From Malaya genurostris (taxonomy: Eukaryota; Arthropoda; Insecta; Diptera; Culicidae), in contig NC_080571.1 in NCBI RefSeq assembly GCF_030247185.1, positions 3,774,001 to 3,838,000 of the forward strand: a stretch of 64,000 nucleotides of DNA, written 5' to 3'. A program made the translations under genes and the position numbers. Shown here piece by piece: positions 11,326 through 23,049 of this stretch. Positions within the stretch are counted from its first letter, which is position 1. Every line of letters starts with the position of its first letter. The notes under the pieces were generated by a model. It did not search any database. It worked only from the letters and a program-made list of their open reading frames with translations, and had not been told where the DNA came from.

Positions 11326-13240
11326 CTTATACTTATCATATTACGGGTCAAACTCCAGTGATATTGGAAAACCAGACTATGTTCCAAAATCTGAACCAGT
11401 AAATATTGTAAGTTATGGTCCAACTGTTCTTTCACATTCGAAGTAAATGCACTCATGACTCAACAACGTTTAACATTGAATTTAGTCGATTTAGATTTTT
11501 TTTTGTATTCGCGTCATCCGGTTATGTCTCTGACATCACTCAGCCGCCTTCTAAAAATTGAAATATTGTCATGCAAGCAACGGCAGAACCGATTTGATTC
11601 GGATCAATATTTCCGTTACCTTTTTCTGTTTTTTTAATTATTTAAGAAAAGTCTAGAAAAAAGGCGATTCCATTATATCTTCACAATCAATCGTAATGAA
11701 CAATCACCAGAAGATTTCGAATCTGTTAAAATATTTCGTCCCGATTGTTTTGAGTTATCGCGACCTTAGTAAATTACAGTAAAAGAAAAAAAATCAAATC
11801 AAAGAAAAAAATGATCAAAATTTGCTTTTCTGCTTTTCTAAATGAAATCAAAAACCTGTCTAAATGAATAATCTGAATGAATCAGAAAGGGACTTAATGT
11901 CTCCCAGAGGGATTCAGTAAAGAACTCTAACTAGACCGATTGACAGTGACATTATCAATTAAATTATGCATGTTTGGCTCGCTTTATGGAAGTGTCAGTG
12001 TAAAATGCTTCAGCTAGAGGAAAGGACGATGCGAACTAAAAAAAATCTACGGTTTATTTCGGATTTTGGGGAAAAACTGTTATTTATACCGCGTTGCATA
12101 TTTCATATCACTTAATTTTTTTCGAATTCATATCAAAATCACCACGAAAACGTTCACAATCGAAGAAAACCGATTGTCCATTTTCGCTTTTCTTCACTCA
12201 ATTTCAGCAAATTTCCGAACCAATCGATTGACGGCGAAATTCAATCTGAATCGGTTGTAGCTCTAGAATCCGCATTGATTTTGAATTCATACTGAATTCC
12301 CCATTAATTGCAGAAAGAAAAATTTTCCCCCGTGTCAAGAATCGAGAAAGAAAAATTTGCATATTACTTTGCCAACTACCCTAGTCCAGCCAAGCTGCCT
12401 GATCATTCTAAGCGGGGATATGAGTAATCGTGAAAGCACGGAACGACTTTCAGCAAAAGAATCAAATGATAATCTCAATTATTAGATTGTTTATCGTGTC
12501 GTCACAAATGAACAAGCATTCATCCTTGACAGTTCAGCGGAACTGTTTACAAACAAACTTAAACAAAAAACAAAGAACACGTCTTAAACAATCATATTTA
12601 CACTTTGCAACTAGTCACTTTTATCTAATAAATCTCAAAAACAAACCGTATCCAATCGTGAACAAATGTTTAAAAATTCTATTTAGGCGATATAGACCGT
12701 AAATGATCTCATCCAAATTGTTAACAGGCAAACAAACAAATCTCTGTTTACAAACAGTACTGCCGGACTTTCAAAAAGTATTCATTCGAGTGAGGTTAGC
12801 AGTGACGGTAAAAAAAACCTAATTCGAGACATTATCGAACAAAAGATAATACTGTACTCAAATGTTGACCTGATAAAGTTGTTATAGCAGAATACTAACA
12901 CAATCGAACACACAATTTAGGCTCACCTCAAAAATGCTTTTCGTTGCATTGGAACCATGACACATGATGAACTGTCCGTGCATACAAAGGCAGACAGAAA
13001 AGCACCAACCCGTATTGTGGAGACAGCTTTTTAATCAGCCAGTAGTGTGTAGTCAGACAACAGTGAAGCATAATAGATACTTCTTTTTGACGAAAAGAAT
13101 ATACCTCAATGTCTAGTGGAATTTGTAAAATTGCATTCTGATTCACACGTAGTGTTCAGCCAAAACACAAGGAATCATATTGGAACGCAAGTGTATAATT
13201 ACCGACTGTCTGCTGGAGGTAACAACGACGTTTTATCGGA
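11326..13240. other. Intergenic region between the two arrestin genes
   Basis: About 1.9 kb without a supportable gene. The ORFs at 11455, 12066, 12430 and 12928 are short, have biased composition and resemble nothing known to me. The last few hundred bases should hold the promoter and 5' UTR of arrestin gene 2. No clear TATA box could be singled out. Confidence 0.45.
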
Positions 13241-16200
13241 ATGGGATTGAAAGACTGTGAGATAGAGTTGGACAATCCATGGAACACGTATTACGCCGGT
13301 CAGACTGTCAATGGAAAAGTTACCTTCACCTTTGATTCTCCGAAAAAAATCCGAGGTAATTATGACAGTTATTGCAAGTGAAATTGACATATGCAGTAGT
13401 TCGACAAAAATTTAGCAGGTGATTATATACCGTAAATAGTATTCTGATGACATCATCGTGATGTTGCACTCACATTGTCTTGCTGGGAGTTTCGATCTGT
13501 TCCGGCTCAATAAACTTGTATATTGGATCTAAGAGATCTAGTTACCTTAGATTTCAGTTCCATATCCGATTTGTCAATGTCAAACTTTAAAAAAATGTGG
13601 TTTACCAAATTTCTATATACGGATTTGATACTAACACTACCATCTCGATTGAATGGTACCAATGACGGATGGTCAATTTCGCGAACCGAATTAACAGGGC
13701 GTCGCCTAAAGTGGCTCCTTACATCCTCGTAATAAAATACAAAGATTGATTGATGAGGTTGATGAAAATTAGATAGTATAGATTGGAGAGTTGAAGTTAT
13801 GTTCGCTCTTGTGGTTTGGTATTGTGTGCCTCGGAACACTGCGAGAGATCGGGTGTGATGTTATGCGTTTTTATAAATAACTCATATCCACTCAAGTATG
13901 TGTTTCGTTTTGGCAGCAACGTATTAATCAGAGTGGAGGGATTATGGGTAAAATGTGCAGTTGAATAAATTTGTTTTGAAATACAATCATTCATTCTTAC
14001 TAACTGCAAATCTTTATCCTTAACGTCTTTTTGCCAATTTATAGTGATTTACAATAATTTATAGCAATATTATGTATAAAATGCCTACCACATTTTTCGT
14101 GGTTATTCGAGTAAGATACCGATAAAAAAGTCCACATCTTCATCGCACCAAAATAACATTGTGTCTTACTAATTTACTTAATATTCTTCATGACGCAATA
14201 AGTCTCTGAAATGAAAAAAAAAATCTATTTGTACATGAAGTGTCTTGCCTGGTCCAAAAAGAGTACACTGGTTCTGTAAACTGTAATTTGTGGGTGAATT
14301 TAGAAAAGAAAATCACTTCTAACCCATAATGATCGGTAAAGTCAATTAATCTCTGAGAATTTTACAGAGTATGTTTAACGTTTAAAAGTTCTTATCAGCT
14401 AAACTGATCGTCATTCATCACCGTTTCCAAGAAAATTTGGTTTGTAACGAAAAAAATAGTACTCTAAAATAAACTCTTCTCAATCGTTAGGCCATCGTAA
14501 GACATTAATTATGTTCTAGGACAGAACCAGACTTGATAGTCCCACGACAAAAGGGCCTAACTGCAAATGAGAGCCTCTCTTTGTTTACTTTCTCTTTTGA
14601 TTATTACGAAGCCATTATTGCAATTTCTCTAAAGTTCCCAATATAAATCGAAAGCTTGTAATTTTTAGCTTGTAACGATTTAGGATTCCTGTTGTGAACT
14701 TGAAAACAGGGTTGCCACATTTAAATCTGCATTTTTCAGAAGAAAAATCTGTAAATCTGTATCGGGAGCTCAAAAACCTGTATTGAAAATCTGTATATAG
14801 AAAGTAATAAGAAATCGAAGCACAACGGAATGAAAAGTCTTTAGAACCGAAATTTTAAGAAACCAAAAGTTTTCTTAGTCTGAATTTTATGATGTTGTAG
14901 TTGAAAAAACGCTGGAAGTTGTATTTGCGTTTGAGCCTCTCGAAATAATGATTTGACGAAAAACTTTTAAAATCCAATCTAAAAGTGAGAACTTAGTCTG
15001 ATTATTTTCACTTTCGTTCATTAGGTATATTGCAATTGGCAATCTTTCTTCTTTACTACCTTACGTTATGGTCGAGGCCATCATCTTTCCATCTTATCAG
15101 AAGCAATTTTTGAAAGCATACGCAATTATGCTACACTAGTTTTAACTAAAAGTAAGCATAAACAAATATTTATTAGCAGATATAACATCTGTGTTTACTG
15201 TCCTTAACATACTCTTGTATATAAGTTTTATCCTCTTTTTAGAATTAACACACAATCAGGATAATGTTTTTACTTAAAAAAAAATCAATACCATTATTTA
15301 ATACATTTTAACACGATCATTATACAATTTTTAATCCACGCTATCATAAATCTGTACAAATCTGCATTTATTTGCCAAAAACCTGTAATCTGCATATACA
15401 GAATCTTGGTCACAAATTTATCTGAAAAATCTGTAAAATGCAGAATAATCTGTATATATGGCAACCCTGCTTGAAAAGCCTCTTGGCCATTGTTGCCAGA
15501 TCAGAAAGGAACGGTGATAAATATTCAATGTATTTTTTTACAATTCGTATGAAAGTTATAATCGGTTAAAGTTGAGTTTTGGATTTTTTCACATTTTGCA
15601 CTTGAGATTTACTTTATTTACAGATTATAGCAAACAGTAATCAACTAAAAACACAGATTCTCTCACATTGGAAATAAAGCAATACATTGTTGGTGATCCT
15701 GACAACACTTTAATTTCTTCTTGCAGTAACATTAATTTCAAAGTTTAGTACTTGTTTATGTCAATTGCAACCAATCTCAGCGCGAGAAGCTGAAAGCAGG
15801 TGACTGACATTACTAGACCAAGAGCGGAAATGATACTAGCAGCAAATCAAAGGGATCCTGTCAAAGTACAAGCGAGAAATCTGTTCAGCTTTCGCTCTGA
15901 CAAGGACCCTTTGATTTGCTGGCTGTAAACACATTTCCCGCTTTGGTCAGCGCCCAACTCGGCTCAGCTTCCGGCCTCCACTCTGTCTGAAGCCTTAGAC
16001 GTTGTAGCTTATCCGGACATCGTATATAATCAAAGACACCATATTAACAAGATAGCCAGCTCTCACATTTCTCGAACAAATCTTTGGCAACATCCTTTTT
16101 TGCGAGCATGGCGCCCTCAGACGAGATCGCATCGAATCTAGTATGTAGAAGAAGGGGAGAGAAATATCAAATTCCTGCGCGCCAAAATAGCAGCACTGCG

Positions 16201-19200
16201 CACCCATACAATTGACATGATATATTGAATGTGATGTCGTGCGATGGCGTTGGTGAACTGAAGATTGGTTTCGCTCCAAGCTGACAGGGTCTGATATAAT
16301 CCAACTTAGAATGTGGTTCCATACCAATAATTACTCGTTGCAGACTACAACTTTTGAATGACGAGGGCTCGCAAGCTTAGGGTTCTTGTGCTGTGCAGGA
16401 ACTATAGAAGACAAACACGAGAAAAGGTCCTAAGTGCAAATGAGAGTTTCTCTTTGTTTACTATCTCTTTCGGTTATTACGGTCCTATCGGTAATCCCTC
16501 TATTAAACTCTACATAGAATAACGACTGGACACATCGACTTTCGATCTGTAGTTAAGCAATTGTTGGAAAATACAGGGATATGCCGTAATAACTGAAAGA
16601 GTAATTCAACGAAGAGAATCCGTCAGTTGCACTTGGGACCTTTTCTAATGTTCATCGAGTATAGTATAAGCTATTTTGGACATAAGTTAATACACTGGAT
16701 TCTCATTCGTATAAACGTGCACTCGAAGCCTAAACACATAATAAACAACATTTATTTAAACATGCAATAAAACACAAACGGTTCATCCGATTTCAAAATT
16801 TATTTTTTCATATTAAAGTACAATCCGTCCGGTCAATTGTGGAATATAATTTCATTCAAATGGCTGCCTCGGGTGACCTTGCAGTACGCCATACTGTCGG
16901 TCCAGTTTTTAGTACATTTTCGATTATATGCAGCTTTATTTCAGCTATGGCTGCACGAATGTTGTCTTTCAAGACTTTAATTGTCTCTGGCTTGTTTACA
17001 TAACACTTATCTTTGACAGCCTCCCAAAGATAATAGTCTAACGGCGTCAAATCACAGCTCCGAGGCGGCCGACTTTCGAATTTCGACTGATAATTCGATC
17101 TTCGAAGACTGTGCGCAGAAGATCGATCGTAGCGTTGGCTGTGTGGCACGGGGCGCCGTCTTGTTGGAATCAAATTGTGTCCAAGTTTCCTCTTCAAGTA
17201 ACGGGAAGAACCAATCGCTAATTATGGCGCGGTAGCGCTCGCCATTGACCGTGGCGGCGACTCCAGCCTCATTTTCGAAGAAAAATGGCCCAATGATGAC
17301 GCCAAACCAAAATCCGCACCAAACCGTCACTCTCTGAGGATGCATCGGCTTCTCCATGATAACGTGCGGTTTTTCCATCCCCCTGATGCGACAATTTTGC
17401 TTATTAGCATACCCGCCGAGATGAAAATGTGCCTCATCCGAGAAGATGATTTTTTGGCAAATGGATTCGCACACATTCCGCAACATTACCATGATTTTCA
17501 AAGTAAACCTGCACTATTTTCACGCGTTCCTCAAGCGTATACACAACCATTTTCGTTCAGCGGAAGGATAAAACTAAGTTTCTGTCAAATCAGAAGTTAC
17601 ATTAAGGTGACCAATGTCGAAATAACCGCTAGTTAAAAAAAAGTTAGATGGCCGGACCCTGTATATCTTTTCGGGGTTAAAACGCTCGCTGTTGGTAATC
17701 TAAATCACCAACTCCGGCCACCTTTGAAAGAATCTGATGAGTCGTCAGCCTTCCGTAAAGTATGTGAAGAATCAACGCTTCCTGTCTTCCATATTCTGCA
17801 TTATTTTCTGTGAACAATGGAGATACAACCGGCAAAGATGGCTATCATGCTGTTGAAATATTCGAACTGATTTTGAAAGGTAGTTCCTCACAATATTCCC
17901 TAGGTAACTTTTATTAGTCATTCAGTAGAAAACATAATGATATCTGTAGGCATTTTACCAAAATCATCAACGAACGTAACTTATGGTAAAAAAATTTCAC
18001 ATCTGCTCCAATTCAGAGCCTACTATACTCATAACTATTTCCTGCCCTAATGTACTGAAAAGCCTTTACTAAATCGATCTATTTGCTTGTCCACAGGAAT
18101 TGTCATTAAATTCACTGGTGAGGCTGAAACCAAGTGGAGCCAAACTGAAACAAAAACCGATCAGGAGGGTAAACAGTATGAATCGACTACCAATCTGACC
18201 GGACAGGAAGAGTACTTCCAAATCCAGTACTACCTGCTCGGTGGCAAGAACAGCAACGAAATTGAACTACCAGCAGGAACTCACAGCTACCCTTTTACAT
18301 GTGCTCTGCCTCCAACGCTGCCGTCATCTTTCGAGGGTGAATGGGGATTTGTTCGGTACACGGTCAAAGTGACTCTCGATCGACCATGGAAATTTGATCA
18401 GGATCTCAAAATGGCGTTTACCGTCATTTCACCTGTTGACCTGAACCAGAATCCACGAGTGAAGGATCCTTTCAAACTGGAACGCGAGAAAACCTTCTGT
18501 TGCTTCTGCTGTGCATCCGGGCCACTAAGTGTCATTGTGCACATTCCTGTGACTGGATTCGTATCCGGTCAAACGATTCCACTGACAATTGAATGCGATA
18601 ATGCCAGTAACGTGGGCGTAGAGTCGATCAAGCTAAGCCTGCGGAAATTACTAGCATTCCATGTAATGAATCCTCGCCGTGAAACGAAAAAGAAAAAGGA
18701 AATAATCTCGGCAATATCCGTCGGGCCGGTAGAGGGCGGTAACAGTCAGACTTGGAATCAGCATATACTGATACCACCATTGCCACCATCAAATCTAGTT
18801 AATTGTGGCATTATCGACGTGGACTACGATATCAAGGTAGAAGCAGTGGTAGCTGGTCCACATGCTAACTTGGATGGAAATATTCCCATCGTTTTGGGAA
18901 CAGTTCCACTGGCGTCATTCCAGCCACCCCAACCGTACACAGATAATCCTCCCGAGACGGATCCTTCGATGCTACCAACTCAACCAGTCAGTCCAGCTAG
19001 TCCCCCGAATGGTACCGGCGGTGCACTCGGATGGAGCATTGCAAATGGTGGAGATAGTCTTTATCCGAATATTCGTAAGTGTTTGCTCTTATCAAGTTAT
19101 TATACAGTTATTTTCTTGCCCCAATATACTTAACAAATGATTTACTTTTAAATTGGCCGACATTTCAATCGTTATCGATAATTTTTTACAGGAAAACTAA

Positions 19201-21535
19201 AAAAAGAAAGATTTGAAGAATTTAGGTATGCACTTTCTTTACAAACGCTGCGACATGTTCTCCACCAGATTCTAAGGGCGCCGAGTCATTGAGATTTGTC
19301 AGCTAATTTGAAAATTTCTAAAATAAGTTGCAGGCATTGTTTTATGGCAGACTTTTAAAATCGTCACGGCTTGGTTTCTCTGATGTTCTCTGAAGTGCCT
19401 ATAATCTCAGAGTGATAACTCATCCATGATGTCTGCAACAACTCAAAACATTTTTTTTCTATTTTGATACTTGTCTATTGTATTTGATTATTATTACTAG
19501 CTTTGTGGTTTTATATCAGCTTTACAGTAGCATATAGGACTGATGGATCTTTACTGTCAGTTCAATATATGTTTATAAATAAAATGTACAACATTGTTTT
19601 TATGTTATTGGTTACTTGGGTAGGGGCGAAAGATAATTCAGAAATAATTGAAGCATTCTTTCAAACTCTTTAATTCTAATTTTCCTTTGAAATTAAACAA
19701 AAACGGTTGGAACGTCGGGTAGTTTGACAAAAAAAATCGTCTGGATAGCATACATGGCCGGTAATACCTACGATTAAGGAGTGTATCGAAAATAAGCTAT
19801 CCACATACATTTGTGATGGTTTTTATGCTCAGATCAAAGCATGCTGTGCGTTTGGCTGTTAGCTTTCGTTTGCTTACTTATTTGTGCGGTTGAAATTCTG
19901 CGTTTTCAAAATGTCGCGTATTGAAAAGGAAGTGAAAATTAAGGTTCTGGACACATGGCTAAGTGAGAAGGGTATTACTATGCGAAAATTGGCGAAGCGG
20001 TTTGGAATTTATCATGCCAGTGTTAAAACCATCATTAATAAGTTTGAGGAACACTATTCTTTGGATGAGCTACCAGGAAGAGGCAGAAAACCCGGTTCTT
20101 CCAACCCGAAACTGGACCAGAAAGTGGTGGGCCTTATTACCGTTCCCACTTCCACTTTCACATTCAATTCACTTACATGTCACTTCACTTGTTTCCACCT
20201 ATTACCAGTATCACGCATAGTGAAGTGATCACTGTGATGGAAAAAACTATTGTTTGCAACAAAATGTTGGTGGCGTGATGTTCATAATGACATCAAGTTC
20301 ATTCAAGTAATTACTTTTGTCTCAGAAGTGACTTTCGTAATAAGGACCTACACTCACTCCACTTGCTTTTCACCGTGTAGTGACACCGGTAATAAGGCCG
20401 GGTATCTCTAATCATGAAGAACAAATCAATGTCAATACGTGATTTGGCCAAAAAAGCAGGAACGAGTGTCGGAATGATCCAGCATATCAAGAGGCGAAAT
20501 CACTTGAAGACCTACAAGAAGCAGAAATTCTCGAAACAAAGTTTAGGACAGCGAGCAGCAACAAGGACCCGGGAATTGTATTCACTTCTTTTGCAGTGTC
20601 CGGATGCATGCGTTTTGATGGACGATGAGACTTATGTAAAGGGGGGATCGAAAATCCTTCCAGGTCCACAATGCTTAACTGCCGTCGTTGGGGAGGATGT
20701 GAGCGATGCGGACAGGTCGATTCAAGTAAAGAAACTCGGTCGAAAGGTACTGGTATGGCAATCAATATGTTCCTGTGTTTTGAAGTCAACCATTTTGTAC
20801 ACTACCGGAACTATAAATGCAGAAATCTATCGATATGAGTGTCTCCAGAAGAGATTGCTGCCTTTATATAAGAAGCATAATACACCTTCACTATTTTGGC
20901 TGGATTTAGCCTAGACTCACTATGCCAAAACCACTCTCAATTGACTTGCGGAAAAAGGTATAAATTTCATTGAGAAAAATATCAATCTACCAAGTTGCCC
21001 TCAGCTTCGACCCATCAAACATTACTGGGCAATCGTGAAGAAGGTCTTCAAGAAGACTGGTAAGGCAGCTGGGAACATGCAGGAGTTCAAAAGAATTTGG
21101 ACTAAAGCGTCCAAAAACTGCGATGCAATACTTGTCCGGAACTTGATGAAGAGCGTTCGATCAAAAGTTCGAAAATTCGTGAAGGAATAACATAAATTTC
21201 ATTCGGTTTTCAATATGCTCAAGTTTTATCTCGTACAATAAAGGATCAATTTTCAGTGTTTTATTCAAACTTCGTTTGTTATCATAATTTGAAAGAAAAA
21301 AATGTGGATAGCTTATTTTCGATACACTCCTTAATTGTATATCAAATTTCCTGAACATTGTCTTATATTGTTACTTATTACAGCACCCCCAACATTCGCC
21401 GAAGCCGACTTCAAGGCACCGAATATCTCCAGTAAGAACGACAGTGAGTTTACCCGATTCGTGGGGCCATCGGAGTATGCTCCGCGTTATCCGACATATG
21501 CTTTTACGCCATCAGCGCCACCTGCCGACTTGTAG
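13241..21535 (+). CDS. Alpha-arrestin (arrestin domain-containing protein), gene 2
   Basis: Exons 13241-13355, 18097-19074 and 21384-21535 join with phase-1 GT/AG introns into a 414-residue protein. The ATG at 13241 (TCGGAATGG) opens MGLKDCEIELDN...YAGQTVNGKV, aligned residue for residue with exon 1 of gene 1 (both 115 nt). Exon 2 carries the two arrestin domains (FTGEAETKW, CALPPTLPSSFEGEWG, VTGFVSGQTIPL). The tail is proline-rich and exon 3 opens PPPTF where gene 1 has PPPSY. No PPxY remains anywhere, so direct NEDD4-family binding is doubtful. The conserved intron positions and adjacency indicate a tandem duplicate. Introns of 4.7 and 2.3 kb are filled with transposons. An AATAAA at 21833 may be the poly(A) signal. 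Confidence 0.92.
13356..14550. other. Start of arrestin-2 intron 1, nothing recognised
   Basis: Overlapping short ORFs on both strands between 13507 and 14009 show no family resemblance and lie within the intron. I see no RNA gene or mobile-element boundary here. Confidence 0.4.
14707..15469. mobile_element. hAT MITE with CAGGGTTGCCA ends
   Basis: A 763-bp element begins CAGGGTTGCCA and ends TGGCAACCCTG. The inverted ends extend imperfectly for about 50 bp with repeated AATCTG words. It is flanked by the perfect 8-bp duplication CTTGAAAA (14699-14706, 15470-15477). CAGGG ends and an 8-bp duplication are diagnostic for hAT. Another start of this family is at 58759. No transposase. Confidence 0.9.
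15813..15950. repeat. Short palindromic MITE
   Basis: Arms of about 50 bp pair across this unit: GACCAAGAGCGGAAATG and AGCAAATCAAAGGGATCC on the left against the inverse of GGACCCTTTGATTTGCT and CATTTCCCGCTTTGGTC on the right. It lies in arrestin-2 intron 1. No target duplication was resolved. Confidence 0.6.
16031..16293. mobile_element. 263-bp MITE, copy 1 of a 7-8-bp-TSD family
   Basis: The unit runs CAAAGACACCATATTAAC to AGCTGACAGGGTCTG and is about 85 percent identical by eye to 34747-35012. It is flanked by ATATAAT (16024-16030 and 16294-16300). The inner segment GCGCGCCAAAATAGCAGCAC is shared with the second copy. Superfamily uncertain. Confidence 0.7.
16420..16646. mobile_element. 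MITE with about 60-bp inverted ends
   Basis: The ends AGAAAAGGTCC(T/C)AAGTGCAA and TTGCACTTGGGACCTTTTCT pair, and similarity continues through TTTCTCTTTG and TTATTACGG. A partial related copy starts near 14552 (AAAAGGGCCTAACTGCAAAT). Non-coding, within arrestin-2 intron 1. Confidence 0.6.
16856..17640 (-). pseudogene. Tc1/mariner-superfamily transposase remnant (about DD41D)
   Basis: The - strand reads IIFSDEAHFHLGGY, HPQRVTVWCGF and FFFENEAGV, then after frame changes DLTPLDYYLW and a C-terminal end SPEAAI. These are the catalytic-core landmarks of a Tc1/mariner relative common in insects. The second and third acidic residues would be about 41 apart, counted across the frameshifts. At least two frame breaks separate the segments 17501-17052 and 17197-16856, and the N-terminal half is missing. 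The right end GGCCGGACCCTGTATA near 17650 may be the element terminus. Confidence 0.75.
19777..21331 (+). mobile_element. Tc1/mariner DD37E-type element, copy B, transposase broken
   Basis: The ends AGGAGTGTATCGAAAATAAG and its inverse are flanked by TA. The transposase starts at ATG 19911 (MSRIEKEVKIKVLDTWLSEK) and contains a paired-type helix-turn-helix. It is cut by a MITE (20129-20400) and resumes at about 20414. It carries VLMDDETYVK (first D), then FWLDLA with an in-frame stop just after the second D, and ends ...RKFVKE at 21189. At the third catalytic position the sequence reads RPIKHYW, so the expected glutamate has become lysine. Clearly dead. It occupies intron 2 of arrestin gene 2. 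Confidence 0.9.
20129..20400. mobile_element. 3-bp-TSD MITE (TIR GGCCCTTATTACC family), copy 1
   Basis: A 272-bp unit begins GGGCCTTATTACC and ends GGTAATAAGGCCG, flanked by GGT. The related transposase at 28525-29169 is continuous at this point, so the target can be reconstructed. The subterminal region is filled with CACTTCACTT words. Other copies: 28232-28555, 55737-56059 and 58939-59356. Confidence 0.88.
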
Positions 21536-22537
21536 ACTTTGCCACACAGAACAAACGAAAAATCGGTGCATAGCATCACACATCAAAGGTGCAATTAATT
21601 TTGAATTATTCTCAACGATATATTCGATATATTTATTCAATTGTTTTTTTTTGTATTCATGAAGTGCTTATATTATTTTTGATTTGTTGATCGAATATCC
21701 ATAGACGATAAGCACCACTACAATGAGTTAGGATGAATGAAATTTCGCTGATGAACTTGTTTGAACAAATTTGACCCGAACAAGAAAAGTAAAACGCACA
21801 TCTACACTGCAGGAACAACATCATTGTAAAAAAATAAAATAATCTCATTTTAGGAATGCCGCCAAACCCTAACCATGCATTCAGAGAAATTAGGGTGGAT
21901 AATTGTAAACTGAACATTATGAAAATTTAAAATAAAAAAATATCCAAAACAAAACTCGGCCTTAATGTAAATTAATTGTAAAGCTTGAAACATGCACTTG
22001 AAATTTGAAAAATGGTGCGGCCAGAAGTACGATAATTGATTACATACATACACTGTAACTACGTGAAACAAGTTCGCTATGTTCTATATCCCACTAGCCG
22101 GTTCAAAATAAGATGCCAAACACTATTAAATCTAAGGACCCGAAAGAAACCGTTCTACAACTAGTGCCTAGTACGTTAATGCAACCGTTCGGAGCGCCGT
22201 AAGGATTATTTTAAACGAAAGTTTTAAATTTGCGTGACTGTGAAATAATGACCATCATACAATGAGACATCCATTTGGTAGACAGTTAGGTTACAATTAA
22301 ACCAATACGAAATCGAATACAATTATATAACAAAAGTTATGTGCACAAAAACAACAATATGTTCTTGTGCAGTATCTATTGCTTCTGCTTTCCGTGTTTT
22401 ATGTTAGTAGCTTCTGTATATCTATTTTTTATCAGAAATGTACTATTATATCGAAATATAACACTTTCGAATATTGTATGTAGCGTGTTTTATCTCTTCT
22501 TTCAGTGAAACGACGGGTAACTTAAGTTCGTTGATTA

Positions 22538-23048
22538 AGGAATGTATCGAAAATAAGCTATCCACAAATTTTTCCTTCAAATTATGATGAAAAAAAAACG
22601 ATATTTTATTCAAACTAAAAACTGATCCGTTATTGTGCGAGGTTTAACTTAAGCATTATGAAAACCGATTAGAGATACCACTTTCTGGTCCAGTTTCGGG
22701 TTGGAAAATCCGGATTTGCTGCCTCTTCCTGGTAGCTCATCCAAAGAACAGTATTCCCCAAACTTATTAATGATGGTTTTAACACTGGCATGATGAATTC
22801 CAAACCGCTTCGGCTATTTTCGCATAGTACTACCCTTCTCACTTAGCCATGTGTCCAGAACCTTAATTTTCACTTCCTTTTCAATACGCGAAATTTTGAA
22901 AACGCAAAATTTCAACCGCACATTCAAGTAAACAAACGAAAGCTGACAGCCAAACGCACAGCATGCTGTGATCTGAGCATAAAAAACCATCGCAAATACA
23001 TGCGTACAACACAAATGTATGTGGAAAGCTTATTTTCGATACACTCCT
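22538..23048 (-). mobile_element. Tc1/mariner DD37E-type element, copy C, deletion derivative
   Basis: A 511-bp derivative has both ends (AGGAATGTATCGAAAATAAG and inverse) and flanking TA. On the - strand it keeps only the transposase N-terminus (about 22900-22690, ISRIEKEVKIKVLDT). The core and C-terminal coding region are deleted. Confidence 0.88.
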
Positions 23049-23049
23049 T

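Noticed and set aside
13507..14009. Overlapping ORFs in arrestin-2 intron 1 as a nested gene
   Set aside because: Frames on both strands are similar in length, none joins through credible introns, and no family is recognised.
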